DNA from: Halichoerus grypus
Taxonomy: Eukaryota; Chordata; Mammalia; Carnivora; Phocidae
Assembly: GCF_964656455.1 (NCBI RefSeq)
Contig: NC_135714.1
Coordinates: 83,101,903-83,165,902, forward strand
DNA length: 64,000 nt
Direction: 5' to 3'
Shown: positions 37,325 through 48,905 of the stretch, piece after piece
Layout of the letters: each line of letters starts with the position of its first letter
Numbering within the stretch: position 1 is the first letter of the stretch
The notes under the pieces: model-generated
The model's input: only the letters and a program-made list of their open reading frames with translations
What the model was told of the DNA's origin: nothing
The model's database searches: none
Position numbers and translations under genes: made by a program

Positions 37325-38215
37325 TTATAGAACCCCCCTTGATATTTCTTGCAGGGCCGGCTTAGTGGTCACATATTCTTTCAGTTTCTGCTGGTCGTGG
37401 AAGCTCTGCATCTCTCCATCCATTCTAAATGACAGACTTGCCAGATAAAGTATTCTTGGCTGCATGTTCTTCTCATTTAGTACCCTGAATATGTCTTGCC
37501 AGGCCTTTCTGGCTTGCCAGGTCTCTATGGATAGGTCTGACATTATTCTGATGTTCCTCCCTCTGTACGTAAGGAATCTCTTCCCCCTAACTGCCCTTAG
37601 GATGGTTTCCTTGGTTCTAAGATTTGCAAGTTTCACTATTATATGCCGGGGTGTTGGCCTGTTTTCCTTGATCTTGGGAGGGGTCCTCTCTGCCTCTAGG
37701 ACACGAATGTTTGTTTCATTCCCCAGATTAGGGAAGTTCTCAGCTACGATTTGCTCAAATACATCTTCTAGTCCTCTCTCTCTCTCCACTCCCGCCGGGA
37801 TTCCAATTATTCTGACATTGGAATGCTTCATAATGTCATTTATTTCTCTGATTCTATTTTCATGGATTCTGAGTTGTTTTTCCCTGGCCTCCTCTTTTCC
37901 CTTTTTATCTATTATATTGTCTTCCAGGTCACTTATTCGTTCTTCTGCCTCATTTACCCTAGCTGTTAGATTATATAGATTGGATTGGATCTCACTGATA
38001 GCATTTTTAAGTTCTGCCAATTCAGCTTTCATTTCTGTCCTTAGAGACTTTATGTTGCCATTAATTGATTTCTCCATTCCAGCCATTGTCTTCACAATTG
38101 CTAGCCTGAATTCCATCTCCAACATCTTGGTTATATCTGCATCCATTTGTAAATCTGCAGCATAAGTCATAATCTCTGAGTCTTTTCTATTTTGGGGGTT
38201 CCTCCTCCTAGTCAT
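37325..38215 (-). CDS. L1 ORF1p (RNA-binding chaperone), open frame
   Basis: 296 codons from MTRRRNPQNRKDSE to LQEISRGVL, with no internal stop. Residues about 45-128 form a heptad-rich coiled coil (KNAISEIQSNLYNLTARVNE). About 133-225 is the RRM (NVRIIGIPAG; RHIIVKLANL). About 226-290 is the C-terminal domain (ILYLASLSFR). ORF1p coats L1 RNA as a trimer in cytoplasmic particles. Length is a little under the 338 residues of human ORF1p, usual for a shorter coiled coil. The reverse-complement open frame at 37464-38165 is its shadow. Confidence 0.85.
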   Translation of the reverse strand: MTRRRNPQNRKDSEIMTYAADLQMDADITKMLEMEFRLAIVKTMAGMEKSINGNIKSLRTEMKAELAELKNAISEIQSNLYNLTARVNEAEERISDLEDNIIDKKGKEEAREKQLRIHENRIREINDIMKHSNVRIIGIPAGVERERGLEDVFEQIVAENFPNLGNETNIRVLEAERTPPKIKENRPTPRHIIVKLANLRTKETILRAVRGKRFLTYRGRNIRIMSDLSIETWQARKAWQDIFRVLNEKNMQPRILYLASLSFRMDGEMQSFHDQQKLKEYVTTKPALQEISRGVL

Positions 38216-39068
38216 TCTGTTGATGGGTGTTTGAGGGAATGTATAGAGTCCAAATTATTGACCAGAACCCAAGCAAGATGCACCTGTTTTCTTGGGACCT
38301 TAGGGTTGCTGGCCTCTTGTTTTCCCAGCCTGTCTTCTGGGGGAGGGGCCTGCCATGCTGTTACTCAGGCAACACTGTTTGGGCAGAGTTGCCCTGCCCC
38401 CCTGTGGTGGGGGATGGGCTCAGTGGGAATCAGTCTTTGGGGCTTTTGTTCTCTGGCGGCTTTCCCTGGCAGCTTTCTGCGTCTCTTCCGCGAGTCAGAG
38501 CAGAAGAGACCGTTTCCCATCCTCTGCCTCAGAGCAGAGAGATCGCAGTCTGTTCTTCAGTGAGCCCTCCAGGCCACACCATCTCCGTTTCTGTCCATGC
38601 TGCTATAAACTGCAGCGGCCTGGGTTGTGCGCCCCTCCGCAGCGCTCCCAGTCCTGCCTCCAGGTTGGGGCACGTCTCTGCCCTTTGTCGCCAGCCGCTC
38701 CCAGTTCGCACCCCCGACCCACCACTCCGCCCCCGGGGGCTGCCGTAAAGTCCTTTCCCCAACGCTACCGGTCTATGAGTCTGTGCCTGTCCGCAGCACA
38801 CGAGGCTGTTGCTCACTGGTGGTGTAGAATTCCCACGGCCAGGCTCCCTCCTGCTGCTGTTTATCCTCCATTATCTGCCCGCAGAATCACGGCTCCCCGG
38901 CTTCGTACCTCAAAACCAACCGCCTGCAATATTCTGTTTGTAGAGATCCAGATCTTCTTACATCTCAGGCTGGTTTTGTGGGTGCTCAGAATGGTCTGGT
39001 AGATACCCAGCTCAATTCCGGGGACCAGTTGAAATAGGGTCCCCTACTCCTCTGCCATCTTTCCTTCA
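38216..39068 (-). promoter_or_regulatory. L1 5' UTR with presumed internal promoter
   Basis: About 850 bp ahead of ORF1, GC-rich with many CpGs (densest at 38600-38900), unlike the AT-rich intron. L1 5' UTRs carry an internal Pol II promoter directing transcription into the element, and often a weaker antisense one. Here an antisense promoter would fire along BANK1. Activity is inferred. Open frames reading + through this block are CpG/GC artefacts. Confidence 0.6.
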
Positions 39069-39209
39069 TTATGCCCATTTCCATTAGCATAACAACACAT
39101 ATGGTGTAATAATTGAGAAGTCTCTAAATTATAGATAAAAAGATGAGCCTGCAAATGTATATTTTCTGCCACTTAAGAGAACTTTGATATAAAAGATTCT
39201 ATTAAGCAA

Positions 39210-39800
39210 TTTTATTTGTTCATTCATATTAGAAGTATAAACAAAGTGCCAGATACTCTCCTAGGTACTCCGAGGTTGCCATTGTACAAAAGTCTGTCTT
39301 CATGGAACTCTTATTTTAATGAGGGCAACAGAATAAGCAATTAAACAGCAACCAAATAAACAAAATATTGTTTTAAATAGTAATTCTGGTTTTGAGAAAA
39401 ATAAAACAAAGTGGGGAGGTAGAAAGTTGGGAGGTGATGAGATGTCATGCAAAGATTATAATATGGTTTGGTATTATCTACATGTTAGAAATAGTATCTT
39501 GCTGCTACGCAGAGAAGAGATTATAGCTGTGTAAGAATGGAAGCAGTGACACTGGACAGGAGGCCATTCTGGTCATCTTGGGAGGGATGTGATGATGGCT
39601 ATCACCTGGTTGGGGCAGTGGAGGTAATGACATGTGCCTTTACTTGGTAGATATTTGAAGGTAAAGATGGTAGGACTTGCTGACAGATTGTCAAAAGCCC
39701 AGGAATGAGGTCATCGTGGTATTCACAGCCATTGCCTGGATGAGACCACTCTGTAGAGAGGGTAGTTCAGAGCAAAGTTCTGAGTCCTGGGCAATGCAAT
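39210..39800 (-). repeat. L2 LINE remnant, antisense
   Basis: 'AAGTGCCAGATACTCTCCTA', 'GTCTTCATGGAACTCTTATT', 'GAAGCAGTGACACTGGACAG' and 'GAGGCCATTCTGGTCATCTT' fit reverse L2 order. Confidence 0.55.
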
Positions 39801-40152
39801 ATTTAGAGGCCTGGAAGAGAAATTTCCATAAAAGGAGACTGAGATGGATCACTCGCTGAAGTAGGAGTGTGGTGTCTTGAGAGCAAGTAAAGAAAATGTT
39901 TCTGAGAAAAAGAAGTGATCAACCATGTCTTATCCTACCACCAAAAGTAGGAGTGGGAAAATGCCACATAATAATTTGTGATTTACAAAATCATTTTCTA
40001 ATGCCCAAAACGTCCCCCCAGTGGATCTAGGTATTCCTCAAATCTTTGCACCAAAAATATCACTTGGCCTATCAGTTTCTCCTGAAAGTCTGTATCGATA
40101 GATAGTATCTGTAGAGCAAATAATGGACAGATTAAGAATTATAGTTTTTTTG

Positions 40153-40488
40153 TTTCGTTTTTTTTTTTTACATTTTTTAATTTTATTATGTTATGTTAAT
40201 CACCATATATTACATCATTAGTTTTTGATGTAGTGTTCCATGATTCATTGTTTGTGTATAACACCCAGTGCTCCATTCAGTACGTGCCTTCTTTAATACC
40301 CATCACCAGGCTAACCCATCCCCCCACCTCCCTCCCCTCTAGAACCCTCAGTTTGTTTCTCAGAGTCCATAGTCTCTCATGGTTCGTCTGCCCCTCCGAT
40401 TTCCCCCCCTTCATTTTTCCCTTCCTACTATCTTCTTTCTTTTTTTTTTTTTAACATATAATGTATTATTTGTTTCAGAGGTACAGGT
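40153..40488 (-). mobile_element. 5'-truncated L1 3' UTR, antisense
   Basis: Poly(T), then 'GTTATGTTAATCACCATATA', 'TAACACCCAGTGCTCCATTC', the C-rich tract, and a second T-run followed by 'TAACATATAATGTATTATTT' and 'CAGAGGTACAGGTC'. Same subfamily arrangement as 29185 and 52756. No convincing target duplication found. Confidence 0.85.
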
Positions 40489-41373
40489 CTTTGAGTAACT
40501 CCCCAAGACCCCAAAATTCTGTAAAAACATCTAAAAGTAGTTGGAAATGCAGACTGATTCAGAGAAAGCAAGTTAACAAGTGAAATAAAGCACTAGAGAA
40601 GACACAGAGAAGAGGATTATGTAAAGTTTGAATTAACTGCCTCTCAGGTTCATTTTCCATTGTAGTAAACCTGAATTTCATTTGTTATGTGCCCTTCCCC
40701 CCATTTTAAGCATCTCCAAAGTTGAAAGATGTGTTCATATATACACACATTGAGATAAAGTGTGAATAGAAGCCTACAGGACAAAATGATGAACAGAGCA
40801 GTGTAATATACAAGGGACAGTCTAGCAGATAAGTAAAAAAAAAAATGTAACAGATTAGGCTGAGAATCCAAACTGTCTGGCAACAGCAAGGTTAACAACA
40901 CATGATAGAGAACAGGTGAGGCCTGAAAGCTAAAGCAGTAGGCTGCTTTGTGTCCAGCTACTTTCATAGCATTCCTATCCTGAGAGCCAGTTTCTGACTT
41001 GGCTCATTCTGGAAGCCAGAAAGGTGAGCTGGAATGGCAAAAGTTGTATCCTTATGGAATAAATTGTTGACAATAATGGGAATCTGGGAAATAAGCATGA
41101 CCTCTACCCATGATATCTGACTGACTATATGAAATTATATCCTTTGTGCTCATTATCCACAGAATCTGAATGGAGATTACCTCTGTAAGAATATAATGTG
41201 TGATGTTTGGTTGAAATATTGTTTCTAACAGTGTTTATTTCTCAGATTGTTGTAAAACTGTATATTTCTCCAGGAAATAAATAAAGAAAAATATATTTTA
41301 GCATTAAATTTTCTCTTCGATTGTAGTCTTTTCCATTGATGACACAAAACGATATTTTAAAATATGTAAAGCA

Positions 41374-41612
41374 GGGGTGCCTGGTTGGCTCAGTCAGCTG
41401 GACGTCCGACTCTTGGTTTTGCTTGGTCATGGTCTCAGGGTCCCAGGATTGAGCCCCACATCAGACTCCATTGGGCTCTGTGCTCAGTGCAGAGTCTGGT
41501 TGTCCCTCTCCCTCCCCCTCTGCCCCTTTCCCCGCCCTCTCTCTCTTTCTCTCTCTCTAAAATACATACATACATACATACATAAAGTCTTTTTAAAAAT
41601 TAAAAAAAAAAA
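41374..41612 (+). mobile_element. Carnivore SINEC, sense, older subtype
   Basis: GGGGTGCCTGGTTGGCTCAG, CGACTCTTGGTTTTGCTTGG, CATGGTCTCAGGGTCCCAGG, GGGCTCTGTGCTCAGTGCAG, a CT-rich body, (CATA)n at about 41566-41584 and an A-rich tail. The GACTCTTGG head variant marks an older SINEC subtype. Target duplication is not clear. Confidence 0.85.
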
Positions 41613-41800
41613 GTAAGCCATGACAGAAGAGGAAACCTCTTGGAGAAACAGTGAATAGAATGGAGAAAAAGTCTACCCCAGATATACTTTGTATACTTTG
41701 CAGTTTTATTAGCTCTCTGTGAGGTTAATCTCAGTTTTCCTGGCTATCCACTCTTGCTTAATTATTTGAACCAAGCCCCATTCTTTCTTGTATTTAGCAT

Positions 41801-41987
41801 TTTGCTCTTAAACTTTGGTGGACATCAGAATTACTTGGAAGATTTGTTAAAACTCAGTTTGCTGGGCCCTACTCAGAATTTTTGATACCGTAGGTCTGGG
41901 ATGGGCCCAGGGATTTTACATTTCTCACAAATTCGTAGATGATATTGATGCTATTGGTCTGTGAGTCACCAGTAAAAACCACTGAGT
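41801..41987 (+). mobile_element. MER5A-like hAT-Charlie MITE
   Basis: 'CTTAAACTTTGGTGGACATC', 'AATTACTTGGAAGATTTG', 'GCTGGGCCCTACTCAG', 'TCTGGGATGGGCCCAGGGAT' and the closing 'AAAAACCACTGAG' follow MER5A closely. Confidence 0.7.
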
Positions 41988-42317
41988 AAACACAGCAGTA
42001 ATGGGTGGTACTGTTATATACATAAATAAAATTGACATGAATAAAATTAAAGTCAAGATAATGTATTTATTTTTATTTTATCACACTGTGTTCCGGGATT
42101 TAAAGGATAGCTGCAGAATGAAGTAATCTTAGAGTGCTTGTCTAAAACATGTATGTTTTGTGTATATATCATTAAAAAAAAAACCAAAATCCCTCATGAA
42201 TTCTTAGAAGTTTAACAGACTCTATCCTAGGTACTCCTCCAGATACTGAGGGAAGGCAGAAGAATATGAGATAAATAAAATACAACACAGTGATACAGTG
42301 CCACTGTGTCATTTTAT

Positions 42318-42500
42318 ATTTTTTTTGAGATTTTACTTATTTATTTGAGAGTAAGAGAGATCACAAGCAGGGGGAAGGGTAGAGGGAGAAGCAGACTTCC
42401 CACTGAGCAAGGAGCCCGATGTGGGACTCCATCCCAGGACCCTGAGATCATGACCTGAACCGAAGGCAGGCGCTTAACCGACTGAGCCACCCAGGCACCT
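42318..42500 (-). mobile_element. Carnivore SINEC, antisense
   Basis: GAGATTTTACTTATTTATTT, purine-rich body, AGATCATGACCTGAACCGAA, CCGACTGAGCCACCCAGGCA. Directly abuts a MIR on its right. Target duplication not resolved. Confidence 0.88.
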
Positions 42501-42502
42501 GC

Positions 42503-42685
42503 ACTTTACTTACTTTAACTCATTTAATTCCTCATAAGAATCCCGTGGAAAGTACTATTTTTAATCTCTGCTTTACAGATGAGACATTGTATCACTTGCC
42601 CAAATAGTGGCAGAGCTGGGATTTGGATCCAGAGAGCCCAGCTGAAGTGGCCACATTACTAACCACTCAATGACTGCAACCCTGT
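42503..42685 (+). repeat. MIR SINE
   Basis: 'TTTAACTCATTTAATTCCTC', 'TTTACAGATGAGACATTG', 'GCAGAGCTGGGATTTGGATC' and 'ACATTACTAACCACTCAATG' give a near-complete MIR core and 3' half. Confidence 0.75.
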
Positions 42686-43929
42686 ATACACTGTGATGAG
42701 CTGTAGCTCCAGGGTGTCGTGGGAGCCCAGAGAAAGAAGGGCAGTCAGAGAAAGCTTCCTAGGGAGATGATCTTAAATTTAGAGGAAAGGTTATGAATTA
42801 TTTTTGCTAAATTATTTAAAATTACTACTTTAATGAATAATTTATAGAAGCAAGTTTGAAATTATCTCAGATGCTCTGTATGTTATTTTTTTGCAATCCT
42901 AGAAATATGATGATTTTTGTTTCATAGTGCGTGATTTCCTTCCAATTACCCATTTTTACCTCCATGGGCAAATACTATCCTTTAGGATGGAGCTCTGTTT
43001 ATTTTGTCCATGGATTTATTCCCAGTGCCTACAAGTGTTTCTAGCACTCAATAAACATTTACTACATTAATTAACTTGTTAATGGCAACCAAGTTAACTA
43101 CAGAATAACATCAATAAGACCCTGGTCAGCAATCCATACAGACTCTAATATTTGAGCTCCAAAAAGAAAAGAACTCTTCTTTGTAGGAATATAAGGCAGC
43201 TATTTATAATGTCATTATTTTGTCTTTTCTCTTCTTTTCTACCTCTGATCTGTGGTATCTGCCATAGCGGAATGAAAAAAAAAAAAATGGCATGTGAGCT
43301 TTCTGAATATGCTGCTTGAATTCTCGTGCACAAAAACCCAAAACACATATGTTCATCTTCTCTGGGCCCACACAAAAAAATACAGGGTTTTCAGGTTCGA
43401 AAGTAATAAGTTTAAATCTATAAGTTTATCATAGGGTAGGGGAAAAAAACATAAACACTGTCCATTAGTAACTGATAACAGGAAAGAGGCTCTGTACTAT
43501 GCATTTTATTAAGAAATGCATGCATGGGTTAGCTTCAATTACACACATGCACACAGATAATGGAAATGGTCTTTTTTATTCTATTATAGATTGAATAAGT
43601 TATTACTTAAGGAACTCCTCTTACTTTGCAGCTGCTGTGCAGTAGTGATCCTCAAACCTGGAGTTTCTGTCCTCTGAAATTCTTGACAGGTCCAGAAACC
43701 CCCCAGCACTAACCTATTATTAACCTATCCCCGAATATCTTTCATTTCTAAAAGGGACTCATTTGCTCTCGGGATTCTACCATTACCAAATAGTTACAGA
43801 AGATCTTTGTAGTGTCACTGCAGGTGTAAAGACTCTGAGAAGGATAGTAATTCAAAGACAGAACTTGTTTTTATGTCTTGTTTCTATAGGTTATGGTTTA
43901 CCAAAACCACTATGGTCATTTTCCTCACC

Positions 43930-44345
43930 TAATTAGTCAGGATGCTCCAGAGAAACAGAACCAATAGGATGTGTTAAGAGAGACAAAGAGACAGAGAGAG
44001 GTTTACTTTAAGGAACTGGCCCATGTGATTGTGATTGTACACAATTCTGAAATGTGTAGGTCATGCCAGGAGGCTGGAAATTTCAGCAGAAGTTGATTTT
44101 GTTGCCTTGAGTCCAAAGGCAGTCTGGAGACCAAATTTATTCCTCGTTGGGGATCCTCTGTCTTTTCTCCTACAGCCTTCAGCTGATTAGATGAGGCCCA
44201 CTCCCATGACGGAGGGTAGTCTGCTTTACTCAGAGTCTACTGATTTAAATGTTAATCATATCTACAGTATACTTTCATAGTTACATCTAGACTGATATTT
44301 GACTAAACAACTGGGCACCATAACCAAGCCAGGTGACACATAAAA
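43930..44345. mobile_element. Old LTR-type repeat (MaLR-like)
   Basis: 'GTCAGGATGCTCCAGAGAAA', 'CAGAACCAATAGGATGTGTT', 'AAGGAACTGGCCCATGTGAT', 'GATGAGGCCCACTCCCATGA', 'GGGCACCATAACCAAGCCAG' and 'GTGACACATAAAAATAAC' are in the order of a common mammalian repeat of LTR origin. No coding content. Subfamily not assigned. Confidence 0.5.
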
Positions 44346-47130
44346 ATAACAATTACACTTACCATCATTCTATTGTTTAGAGGTCAGCAGCTCTAAACAA
44401 CAGTAATTTACCCACACACCTCTTGGGATCCCTAGCAATCAGTTTGAAAAATGCTGGTCAATAGATTTGTAAAGCAACCATAACCTAGTAGATAGAAAAT
44501 TTCCTAAAATATCCTATCCTAGTTAATAGACTGAGGATGTGTTGATAGTGTGGTTAAGAGAAATAATTTGAATTCATGTATGTAATATAAATCCTTGATC
44601 AAGGAAAAATAGATATTGCTTAGAATGTTAAGACATACTGAATTATAGAGCTATTACTACCTTCCTGTTTCATGAGGGTGTCTTTTGAGTTAACATCTCC
44701 TGCTTAGTGAAGTAAGCTAAATTATCCCTAAAGAAATTCATGTCCCAATTCCCAGGTCTGCAATTATGTTACCTTATATGGCAAAAATATGTCTGAGGTC
44801 TTATTTCAGAATATTTTCTCTTCTAATAAAAAATCACCTCAGAATATTTGCTCTTCCCCAAAACAAGTTTTCTGTGGTGACCCAGGAGCTAAGTTTGTAG
44901 CCAATATGCTCTAGTCAAAGACCCATATGTCTAATATGACTTACTGCTCTATAATTTATTGTGGCGGCTACCCCATCGACACCCACACCTATGTCTCTTC
45001 ATGGCTATCATTGGCACCTTCCCTAATGAATTTCTCTTTCTCTTACCTTGTAACTTTGTAGCCATGAACCTGAATGTTATCTTAAATCCACCTCTTTCCT
45101 TCAGAGCAGGCAGACTCAATCATCAAGTCCTATTAACTTTTCTTTTGAAGTGTCTGACATTTCTGTTCTTCCTTGTCCATTCCAGGGTGTCTCCACTCTA
45201 ATTCAGACCATCAGTTATTTCTCCTTGCTCCTGAAAAAGTCTTCTAGCAGGTTTTTCTAACATGTTTCATTTTCTATCCTACACTTGGGTGCTCCCCTAG
45301 ACATTCTTACATTCCATTTTTATCCTGTCCCTATATTATGTATGATGATGCTCCCAAAGGCATCTTAAGCTCTAACCAGTCCCTTTATTGCCCCCAGTAC
45401 TGCCCAAATTTTCCTTGCTTTAGTTCATTTTTATTTTCAAAATTATTTAACATTTTTAAAGAATGAATCAGTTGCTAAAGACTATAAGAAGTCCTGAAAA
45501 ATGCTGAATACTCCTTACAACCGAAATCAAGCATCCTTGCGTGATATGTTGGTTTACTGCCTGGCAGTGCATATCCCTTGGATTTCTATGTGAGGCCCAT
45601 ACAAAAGCCAGTGGGTAGCTTTCCACCTGTAAGTCATGGCCTCATGGGAGAGTGTCCAGCTTTCTGATCTCAGCTTCACCCATTGTGTTTCCTCACTTAT
45701 GTTGTTCTAGGCTTCCTGACTCTTTCTAGGTTCTTTCCTGGCTTCTTCCTGGGTTCTTAGCTTTTTTGTTTTTTGTTTTTTTTCCCTGTCAAGATTCAGC
45801 AAAGTAATTTTCAAAAGTCATTTTTAAATGAACACAGAGGAACAATACAGTCACACATCTATAGAAATAAAGTTTCTAGAGATTTCTTAAACAGAGATTA
45901 GCCACAGATTGGCTGGATTGTTGAACTTGGAGCAGCCCCACTCTTTTTATTACTTCATCACTGTCCGAGTTAGATAGTGGAGAATGGATAATAAACCTGC
46001 TCAAATGCTGTGAGATTTAATTTTAATTGATACCATTCCAAGAACTGCTAATAAGGACTATACAACCTCCTTTGCTTCCTAACATCACCTCCAGGCATGG
46101 GGTCCAAACTCCCAGGCTGTTTATTGTGGCTTCATGGATTTACTTCAGTCTTGTTTTACATGTTGCCTTATTTCTCCTTGGCCATTCCTGGCCACTGCCC
46201 TGGATAAGAAAGTGTTTTACAGTGTGTCCCCAAATACTCCCTCTCTTGATCAGATCATCTTGCATCAACCTGCTGCTTACAGGTTCTGCTGCTCTGCTGT
46301 CACTCATTGTAACACTACGTGCCTGCAATTCCTCCTTTTCCACTCCATTCATTCATTAGCTGTCATATTTCCTCCCTTTTCTCTTCCTTCTTCCTCTTTT
46401 CCTCTTTCTCCTCCTCTTATTACTACTGTTGCTAATTTTCTGGTGGATTCTATCTATGAGGGTATTCAGTGAACAATGAACTCTTTCTGGATTCAAGGTT
46501 ACATGCTCCATTCATTTCTCATGCTTTTTGTCAGTTCATCATTCAGATATTTTGCATGCCAGAACATCAGTCCTCCAGAACTTTATTTTTATAGCTTTAT
46601 AAAACTCCCAAATCTTAAGCATTTAGTTACAACAAAATATACAGAATCTAACCAAATTTAAAAAGATCTACAGTCACTCAAAGGAATTTATATTATCTGA
46701 GAACAACAGAGTAAGGATTCACTTTCATCCTAGATTTTCCTATTATTTTGCCTAAGCCTGGCAAGTGGGAAGATAAACAAGACAGAGTCAAGGCCCTAGG
46801 ACTGTTCTTTCAACCTCCAGGGTGGTTGCCAGTGTGGGCTTTAACCATGCCCAGTTTGTATTTTAACCTTGTAAGCCCTAAACACAGAGACAGGCAGGGA
46901 GAATGCCTCAGAAATCATGGGCTGAGATGTTCACAGCTTCCTCCTCTAGCTTGTTGCCTTTTCTGGCCTCACCCTGAGAAGCAACACACAGGACTGCACC
47001 CAGAGACTCCTTAACCGTGTGGAAGAAAGAAAAGAAGGCACTATACTAAATGCCCCGCCGTGTTGCAATGGGAAACAAATGTTGAACTCTCTCTCCAAAA
47101 GGGAAAAGGGGCCTTTAGATTGCTTTACAA

Positions 47131-47780
47131 TGCAATTGATTCTCATTGTTCACGGTACTTATGTACTATAAAGTCACTGAATAGAGAATACTGAACATTG
47201 CTCGAGGAGAATACAGGATTAGCTTCCTGCAAACTTCTGGTCACATTTTCGTCAGCCTATCAATACATAGCCTCATTTTATGCATGTTTCTGTTTAAAAA
47301 CACAGCATTTAATATGTATTTTTGAGTCATTAACATAGAACTCACCAACAATGTCATTATAATTCATGCCTGAATGCAGCTTATCTAACACACTTATTTT
47401 CTTCATAAAGCGGATCACAGCCTTTTTGTGCTTAGGAACACCAGACAGCACCCCTGTCCTATGCCAGGGGGCCACTTTGTAAACAACTAATCACCACCAC
47501 CAACAACAAAAAAACCCACAAAAATGGGAAACATGTGGCACTACATAGACCACAAAGAGGACATTTGTTTTAAGTATGAGAGTTGAAATAAGAAGGCAGG
47601 GTGTTGCCTTGTTTGACCTCAGCTGGGAACATGCACTCAGATTTTTTACTGCTCTGCACATGTCTACGAATGACCACAAAATGGCCACAAGTTTTGATTT
47701 GTCGGGGGAGGGAACAAATACATTTTAATGAGTAGGAAAATTTGCAAATATGAAATTCTGAATAATGAGGATCAATAGCA
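47131..47780. mobile_element. Non-autonomous DNA transposon, Tigger-like (TcMar)
   Basis: Ends are inverted repeats: 47131 reads TGCAATTGATTCTCATTGTT, and the reverse complement from 47780 reads TGCTATTGATCCTCATTATT (17 of 20 match). The roughly 650-bp interior has no transposase frame but shows widespread repeat text such as 'TCAGCCTATCAATACATAGC' and 'GCCTTTTTGTGCTTAGGAAC'. The Tigger-type assignment is from memory of such repeats. Confidence 0.6.
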
Positions 47781-47824
47781 CTTGTTTGTATGAAAGAATA
47801 CATTGGACCTAGATTTAATAGCTT

Positions 47825-47975
47825 ATTGGTTAGATGTTATCATCTTCATTTAAAGGTTGAGAAAATTGAGACACAAAGTTCAAGTAACTTGTCCAAATTA
47901 CACCATTAGTAAATTCTGGAGTTGGGATTCCATCCATCCAATCTGGTTCCAAAGCCCTGATGTTTAAGCACATCT
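47825..47975 (+). repeat. MIR SINE
   Basis: 'ATCATCTTCATTTAAAGGTT', 'AAATTGAGACACAAAGTTCA', 'AGTAACTTGTCCAAATTACA' and 'GGAGTTGGGATTCCATCC' follow MIR order. Confidence 0.7.
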
Positions 47976-48769
47976 GCACAATATTGCCTCTCAAAATAAA
48001 TATTAATTTTGGAATTCTAAGGTTTATAATAATAAAAGGTGTTATTTTGAACTTTATTAAGATGAAACCAGGATTCATTTGAATATAATGTTGACTAGGA
48101 ATTCAACCACTTTAACTAAAACACTTATAAAAAAAAAATCTTACATGAAGTTTCCTGAGACAATTAACAAGGGACATACAAATCGGATACAACTTTTAAT
48201 ATTTTTCTCTTAAATATTTAAAAGAATATTTTAGTAACAAGAATGTAATTGCAATAATTAATGAGGTGAATACAAAATTGAGATTAATACTAAAGTGTGT
48301 ATCTTTGTACTTCCCACTCATATTTTATGTAATACAAAAGATAACAACAAAACTGCAGCAAAGGGATTTGATGGAACATTATTTCCCTTGTGCATTGAAT
48401 TTACACTGTCAAGGCTTTAGAAATATAATAACCCTGGAGGTATTTTTTTTGTTGCTTGAAATTCTAAATAGGATTCTATGTTTACTATTTCGACAGCATG
48501 TGGAGAATGGCACCTCACATGTTGCATTTGTGCTTCTCTTGTCACAGAACAATCAGATCCATACACCCAGCAATGCTCCATTTTACAGATCCACGGAAAT
48601 ACTAACATTTATCAGACTCCAAATCCTATGATGAAAGGAATGAAAATTATTACCTTTCTTCAACCTTCTCAAATATCATCCTTACTCTTTAATTGGTATC
48701 TGATTAGCATCCAGGGAAAATTACCCTAAGACCATCTGTGGCATGGCTTCTAACCCAGAAGAAAATCAG

Positions 48770-48905
48770 AAGTCCCCAACCCTCTAATTTTATAAATGAA
48801 GAATCAGAGGTCCAGGGAGATGAAGGAACTTTCTTAAGCATTACAGATTTAGTGGCTGAGCTGGGATTAGAAAGCAGATCTCTTGACTTACCTTCTCTTT
48901 GTTGT
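48770..48905 (+). repeat. MIR SINE
   Basis: 'CTCTAATTTTATAAATGAAG', 'GATGAAGGAACTTTCTTAAG' and 'GTGGCTGAGCTGGGATTAGA' match the MIR core. Confidence 0.65.

Larger units (their letters stand above)
33133..39068 (-). mobile_element. Full-length L1, antisense to BANK1
   Basis: Flanked by the perfect 14-bp target duplication TTATGCCCATTTCC (33119-33132 and 39069-39082). On the - strand it starts AAGATGGCAGAGGAGTAGGG and ends in poly(A), so it spans the whole element, about 5.9 kb. Order: 5' UTR 39068-38216, ORF1 38215-37325, ORF2 region about 37220-33419, 3' UTR 33418-33133. ORF1 is open but ORF2 is broken in several places, so it is not autonomous. Its 3' UTR lacks the extra 255-bp block seen in the copy at 29185. 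Confidence 0.95.

Noticed and set aside
37464..38165. 233-codon + strand open frame
   Set aside because: Exact shadow of L1 ORF1 on the other strand.
38192..39002. Several overlapping + strand open frames in a GC-rich block, at first like a gene 5' end with a CpG island
   Set aside because: The block is the reverse complement of the L1 5' UTR, directly ahead of L1 ORF1, and lies within the L1's target duplication.
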